Both the position numbers and the translations under genes were made by a program. From Planctomycetaceae bacterium (GTDB lineage: Bacteria; Planctomycetota; Planctomycetia; Pirellulales; Thermoguttaceae), in the NCBI GenBank assembly GCA_031288955.1, contig JAITQJ010000287.1, positions 1 through 8,707 on the forward strand: a stretch of DNA of 8,707 bases, written 5' to 3'. This document shows positions 5,352 to 8,707 of the stretch, in pieces (position 1 is the stretch's first letter; the number at the start of each line of letters is the position of its first letter). The notes under the pieces were generated by a model. That model was not told where the DNA came from. It saw nothing but the letters and a program-made list of their open reading frames with translations, and did not search any database.

Positions 5352-7660
5352 TGTCCCGTGCGCCTTCGCTTTTTGACGACGAACCCGACGTACCTGTACT
5401 GCCGCCTTGGGAAATTGATGACTTGAAGAACCGGAAAACCGCCCAGGTTGTTTTTCCCGGCGGCTACGATGCCGTCCTTGATTATCTCGTTCCCGGACAT
5501 CTCGCCGGCGATATTGAACCCGGTATGCGCGTCAGTGTTCCGCTCGGAAAATCCAACCGCAGCGAAACCGCTTATTGTATTTCCGTGAGAAAAATCGGTA
5601 CCGTTGAATCCGGTATCCGTCTCAAAGCGATAACCGGTATCATCGACCCCGTACGGCTGATTGACGACAAGATGCTCGCTCTGACACACTGGATAGCCGG
5701 TTATTATCTTTGTCCGCTCGGTCAAGTCCTCGAAAGCGTCCTGCCGGCGGGTGTCCGTACCAATGCCGGTACACGGCTGTCCAAAGTTCTTTTTGTAACA
5801 GAAAAACAGCCGGCAGCCGAAAACATCAAACCGTTAACGGCGAAACAGCAGTATATTCTCGAAACGCTCCGTCAAGCCCCCGAACCGCTGACGATGCTGG
5901 AATTGCAGCGTGCTGCAAAATGTTCTGCCGTTCCTATCAGCGCGTTAAAACAACTCGGATTCATTGAAACAAAAACGCTGCGGCGTACAAATCAGAGTAC
6001 GTCACAAGAGACCGCTGCGGCAGTACCGGCAGCGATGCCGTATCAACTCAACGCCGCTCAAAAACAGTGTTTATCGCCCATCATAACCGCTTTGCGGGAG
6101 AACCGGCACGAAACGTTTTTGTTACACGGCGTTACCGGCAGCGGCAAGACGGAAGTTTATATTCAGGCGATTCACGAAGCCGTTAAACACCGCAAACAAG
6201 CAATCGTTCTTGTACCGGAAATCAGCCTGACTCCGCAAACCGTCGGACGTTTCAAAAGCCGTTTTGCGGACGTTGCGGTGCTTCATTCGCATCTCACCGA
6301 TGCCGAGCGGCACCGCCAATGGTCGGGCATTGCCGGCGGCAGCGTGCAGGTCGTTGTCGGAGCGCGAAGTGCTGTGTTCGCTCCGCTTTCCCGGCTCGGT
6401 TTAATTGTCATTGACGAGGAACACGAGAACTCGTTCAAGCAGGATTCTGCGCCGCGGTATCAAACCCGTGATGTTGCGCGGAAACGTGCCGAATTAGAAG
6501 ATATTCCGCTGATACTCGGTTCGGCAACGCCGTCTTTGGAGTCCTATTTATCGGCAGCCACACCGGACGGCGGCGCAACGCTTTTGACGATGCCGCATCG
6601 GGTCAATAACCTGCCGCTGCCGTATGTTGGAATTGTTGACTTGCGTGAAGCCGTCCGGCAGCGGACAACACGGGGGGCGATACACCGGCAACTGCATCAG
6701 GCAATTCACGAATCGCTGCAAGACGGCGGTCAGATTATTCTGCTTTTGAACCGGCGGGGTTTTTCAACGCATATTCAGTGTCCGGCTTGCGGCGAGGCAT
6801 TGAAGTGTCCGAACTGCGACGTTTCGCTGACGCATCATAAATCAGAGGAAATCGCTTTGTGTCATTATTGCGATTATCAGGTACCGGCACCGGCAGCGTG
6901 TCCGGCGTGTCAATTTGCCGGTATTCAGTATTGGGGTTTCGGTACGCAAAAGTTGGAGGCGGAAATCCGAAGCCGGTTTCCGAACGTTTCGGTACTGCGG
7001 ATGGACACAGATACGATGCAGCGAACCGGTGCGCACGAAAAAGCGTTGTCGCAATTCCGTAACGGGGAAGTCCAAATTCTGCTGGGAACGCAGATGATAG
7101 CGAAGGGGCTTGATTTTCCGAATGTAACACTGGTCGGCGTTATCAATGCGGATACGGCATTGCACTTGCCGGATTTTCGGGCAGCAGAGCGGACGTTTCA
7201 CTTGATTACGCAGGTTGCCGGACGGACGGGACGGGGCGAAAAGGGCGGCAGAGTTATCATACAAACATTCAGTCCAGAGCATCCGGCAATTCGGGCGGCG
7301 GCAAAGCACGATTACACTTCGTTTGTAAAACAGGAATTGCCGGTGCGGCAGATGTTAGGTTATCCGCCTTATACGAAGATGATACGCATTGTCATTCGGG
7401 GCGAAAACGAAATGCAGACATTGGAGTTTGCCAACCATTTTGCACAGCGGCTGAAAACGGAGGAAGGAATGTTCAAAATACTCGGACCGGCACCGGCACC
7501 GTTTGCGAAACTGCGGGGCTACTACCGATTTCACATTCATCTGCACGGCACGGACGGCGGGCATTTGCGTTCGCTTGCCGACAGTGTTTCACGGTCATTA
7601 AAATCGTCTTCGCCGTCAATCCAATGGATAATTGACATTGACCCGCTGGATATGCTCTGA
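5351..7660 (+). CDS. priA: Replication restart helicase PriA (primosomal protein N')
   Basis: PriA is a 3'-to-5' superfamily 2 DNA helicase that recognises stalled forks and D-loops and reloads the replicative helicase. The protein is 769 aa (E. coli 732). Residues 20-140 are the 3'-DNA-binding domain and winged-helix start. Walker A is GVTGSGKTEVY (260-270, Lys266), motif II is DEEH (355-358) and motif III is GSATPS (390-395). The zinc region has eight cysteines at 477, 480, 486, 489, 504, 507, 517 and 520, the same spacing as in E. coli PriA. Motif V is LLGTQMIAKGLDFPNV (577-592) and motif VI is QVAGRTGRG (621-629). The C-terminal domain ends IDIDPLDML, as in the family. The frame is intact with no missing residue. 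Its ATG overlaps the preceding TAA by one base, and clpP follows on the same strand. Confidence 0.97.
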   Translation: MSRAPSLFDDEPDVPVLPPWEIDDLKNRKTAQVVFPGGYDAVLDYLVPGHLAGDIEPGMRVSVPLGKSNRSETAYCISVRKIGTVESGIRLKAITGIIDPVRLIDDKMLALTHWIAGYYLCPLGQVLESVLPAGVRTNAGTRLSKVLFVTEKQPAAENIKPLTAKQQYILETLRQAPEPLTMLELQRAAKCSAVPISALKQLGFIETKTLRRTNQSTSQETAAAVPAAMPYQLNAAQKQCLSPIITALRENRHETFLLHGVTGSGKTEVYIQAIHEAVKHRKQAIVLVPEISLTPQTVGRFKSRFADVAVLHSHLTDAERHRQWSGIAGGSVQVVVGARSAVFAPLSRLGLIVIDEEHENSFKQDSAPRYQTRDVARKRAELEDIPLILGSATPSLESYLSAATPDGGATLLTMPHRVNNLPLPYVGIVDLREAVRQRTTRGAIHRQLHQAIHESLQDGGQIILLLNRRGFSTHIQCPACGEALKCPNCDVSLTHHKSEEIALCHYCDYQVPAPAACPACQFAGIQYWGFGTQKLEAEIRSRFPNVSVLRMDTDTMQRTGAHEKALSQFRNGEVQILLGTQMIAKGLDFPNVTLVGVINADTALHLPDFRAAERTFHLITQVAGRTGRGEKGGRVIIQTFSPEHPAIRAAAKHDYTSFVKQELPVRQMLGYPPYTKMIRIVIRGENEMQTLEFANHFAQRLKTEEGMFKILGPAPAPFAKLRGYYRFHIHLHGTDGGHLRSLADSVSRSLKSSSPSIQWIIDIDPLDML

Positions 7661-7685
7661 CCGTTCTTGAAATTACCGGAGACTA

Positions 7686-7714
7686 TTGACACAGGGAACG
7701 ATAATTGTCAAAAT
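7686..7714 (+). promoter_or_regulatory. Candidate clpP promoter with inverted repeat TTGACA/TGTCAA
   Basis: TTGACA (7686-7691, perfect -35) is followed after 17 bp by CAAAAT (7709-7714, 4/6 to the -10 consensus). TTGACA also forms an inverted repeat with TGTCAA (7706-7711) across 14 bp, which could be an operator or coincidence. It sits in the 102-nt gap between the priA stop and the preferred clpP ATG, which supports a separate clpP promoter. Confidence 0.35.
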
Positions 7715-7762
7715 ACGGAGAATAATTTACGATACGGGCGGGTGCCGTCCGCCTCCTTGTCA

Positions 7763-8350
7763 ATGCCGAAATATCACGATTACCAACGTCAGCGTTCAAT
7801 GACGCTCGGCGATTTGCTTTTAGAGAACCGCATCATCTTTCTGCAAGGCGAAATACGCAGCGATAATGCCAACGAACTTGTAATGAAACTTCTGTATTTG
7901 CAGAGCGAAAACCGCCGCAAAGACATTCATTTTTATATCAACTCGCCCGGCGGAAGTGTTACTGCCACGCTTGCTATCTACGATACGATGCAGATGTTAA
8001 GTTGTCCCGTTGCGACCTATTGCGTTGGTCTTGCGGCAAGCGGCGGCTCCATTCTCCTTGCCGGCGGGACAAAAGGAAAACGCTACGCCCTGCCGCACAG
8101 CAAAATTATGATGCACCAGCCTTGGGGCGGTGTCGGCGGACAAGTCTCCGACATTGAAATTCAGGCACAGCAAATTTTGAAAGACCGCGCTATGCTTAAC
8201 GAAATCCTTGCTTCTCATATCGGCAAGCCCGTTGAAGAAATCGCCAAAGATACAGACCGCGACTTTTACCTCAACGCCGAAGAAGCAAAAGCGTATGGAG
8301 TCGTGGACGACATTTTGAAGAAACAATCCGTTGAAGGCAGTGAGGAATGA
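7763..8350 (+). CDS. clpP: ATP-dependent Clp protease proteolytic subunit
   Basis: ClpP is the serine peptidase that forms a double-heptamer chamber and degrades proteins delivered by ClpX, ClpA or ClpC. From ATG 7763 it is 195 aa, normal for the family. Visible are the N-terminal helix region YQRQRSMTLGDLLLENRIIFLQG, FYINSPGGSVTATLAIYDTM, the nucleophile loop GLAASGGS (Ser93), IMMHQP (His118) and DTDRDFYLNAEEAKAYGVVDDIL (Asp167). The 25- and 49-residue spacings match the E. coli Ser97-His122-Asp171 triad. GLAASGGS, not GQAASMGA, is typical of the second ClpP type seen in planctomycetes. A TTG at 7667 would add 32 residues without family resemblance and has no SD; ATG 7763 also lacks an SD, so the start rests on homology length. 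The gene follows priA; clpX is not adjacent, the next gene being unrelated. Confidence 0.95.
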   Translation: MPKYHDYQRQRSMTLGDLLLENRIIFLQGEIRSDNANELVMKLLYLQSENRRKDIHFYINSPGGSVTATLAIYDTMQMLSCPVATYCVGLAASGGSILLAGGTKGKRYALPHSKIMMHQPWGGVGGQVSDIEIQAQQILKDRAMLNEILASHIGKPVEEIAKDTDRDFYLNAEEAKAYGVVDDILKKQSVEGSEE

Positions 8351-8355
8351 ATCAT

Positions 8356-8395
8356 TAACAATAGAGTTGTTCCTTAACTGTTTTGTTGTTTTTTT
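8356..8395 (+). terminator. Weak terminator candidate after clpP
   Basis: TAACAA (8356-8361) and TTGTT (8367-8371) can form an AT-only hairpin, and TTTTTTT (8389-8395) follows 17 nt later. The hairpin is weak and the T run is distant, so this is only a possible end of the clpP transcript. Confidence 0.25.
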
Positions 8396-8424
8396 AATCG
8401 CGAAGGAAACGAAGAAGAGGTAAA

Positions 8425-8494
8425 ATTAGTGGCGAGCGGCGAGTTTCTGCTGCAAAATTTCCCCGCATTACTCACCACTAATCACTTGCCGCTC
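8425..8494. repeat. Intergenic inverted repeat (ATTAGTGGCGAG / CTCACCACTAAT)
   Basis: ATTAGTGGCGAG (8425-8436) is complementary to CTCACCACTAAT (8471-8482) at 11 of 12 positions, with a 34-nt loop. A second pair, GAGCGGCGAGT (8434-8444) and ACTTGCCGCTC (8484-8494), matches at 10 of 11. The pairs are arranged A-B-A'-B', so they cannot nest and would exclude each other or form a pseudoknot. Read on one strand, both sides look like fragments of a short tandem unit of the GTGGCGAG/GATTAGTG type. Such units often belong to dispersed intergenic repeats; copy number cannot be seen here. Confidence 0.55.
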
Positions 8495-8584
8495 TGCGTT
8501 CTTCGCTGTGCAAAACCGCCATCTTGCAGCCGGCGCAAAATATGTTAGGCTCTTGGCACTCAACCCCTATCCCCCTTAATCGCA

Positions 8585-8707
8585 ATGACAACGGAAGTTT
8601 CTAAACTCGACGTAGTCTCTCTCCGCAGTGTTTGGGCAAATGAGGCAGCCGATTTCACCCCGTGGCTTGCCGAAAATCTCGACCGTCTCACGGACGCAAT
8701 CGGCATC
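8585..8707 (+). CDS. N-terminus of DUF4268-like protein (possible PD-(D/E)XK nuclease family), truncated by window edge
   Basis: The frame opens at ATG 8585 and stays open for 41 codons to the right edge. An in-frame stop at 8546-8548 and the absence of an earlier ATG favour this start, which has no SD. The N-terminus, with LDVVSLRSVWANEAADFTPWL (spanning residues 8-28) then AENLDRLTDAIGI, resembles the opening W..E..DFTPWLA.N...L...LG of DUF4268 proteins. In those, this segment precedes a nuclease-like fold with a conserved acidic/Lys core. DUF4268 proteins are often accessory genes; a nuclease or defence role is family inference only, because the catalytic part lies outside the window. Confidence 0.55.
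   Translation, partial: MTTEVSKLDVVSLRSVWANEAADFTPWLAENLDRLTDAIGI

Noticed and set aside
8396..8584. CRISPR-like or insertion-sequence remnant between clpP and the last gene
   Set aside because: Only two imperfect complementary pairs are present, with no regular spacers, no transposase fragment and no target-site duplication that I can see.

Overview
The window looks like chromosomal DNA of a planctomycete-like bacterium. This rests on several impressions. ClpP has the serine motif GLAASGGS and a short N-terminus of the kind I associate with Planctomycetes. Shine-Dalgarno (SD) use is mixed, with some genes having a clear site and others none. There is a prepilin-type protein with planctomycete character, and two secreted proteins of little or no known family. 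No rRNA, tRNA, CRISPR array or complete insertion sequence was seen, and the taxonomic call is an inference.

Layout, left to right. At 1-668 (minus) lies a prepilin-like minor pseudopilin whose C-terminus runs off the left edge. At 669-1090 is an AT-rich divergent intergenic region. It holds inverted repeats near the pilin gene, a near-consensus sigma70-type promoter whose spacer is almost entirely a T14 homopolymer, and a 17-codon leader ORF with a good SD. At 1091-2062 (plus) is a secreted protein of unknown family. A strong GC-rich hairpin at 2125-2164 separates it from a convergent minus-strand cluster: a secreted CAP-domain protein (2169-2699), deoxyribose-phosphate aldolase DeoC (2784-3455) and a family 8 glycosyltransferase (3505-4698). 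The CAP and deoC genes each appear to have their own promoter.

At 4699-4790 a second divergent region holds a plus-strand intrinsic terminator that sits upstream of the gene it faces. It may be an attenuator or an insulator. From 4791 a plus-strand group follows: a 186-residue Met/Gln-rich unknown protein, translationally coupled through TAATG to priA (replication restart helicase, all motifs intact), then clpP with an intact Ser-His-Asp triad. After clpP come an intergenic repeat (8425-8494) and the first 41 codons of a protein whose N-terminus resembles DUF4268 / PD-(D/E)XK-type proteins, running off the right edge.

The genes do not form one pathway. The window is mostly housekeeping (replication restart, proteolysis, deoxynucleoside catabolism, surface glycosylation) plus secreted or surface proteins. 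The most unusual signals are regulatory: the T14 promoter spacer, which could be phase variable; the leader ORF; the orphan terminator; and a deoC promoter whose -35 and -10 both lie in a repeated 10-mer, giving a nearly leaderless start. No complete undescribed multi-gene system is visible. The strongest loose ends are the secreted unknown behind the T14 promoter, the unknown protein coupled to priA, and the truncated DUF4268-like gene.
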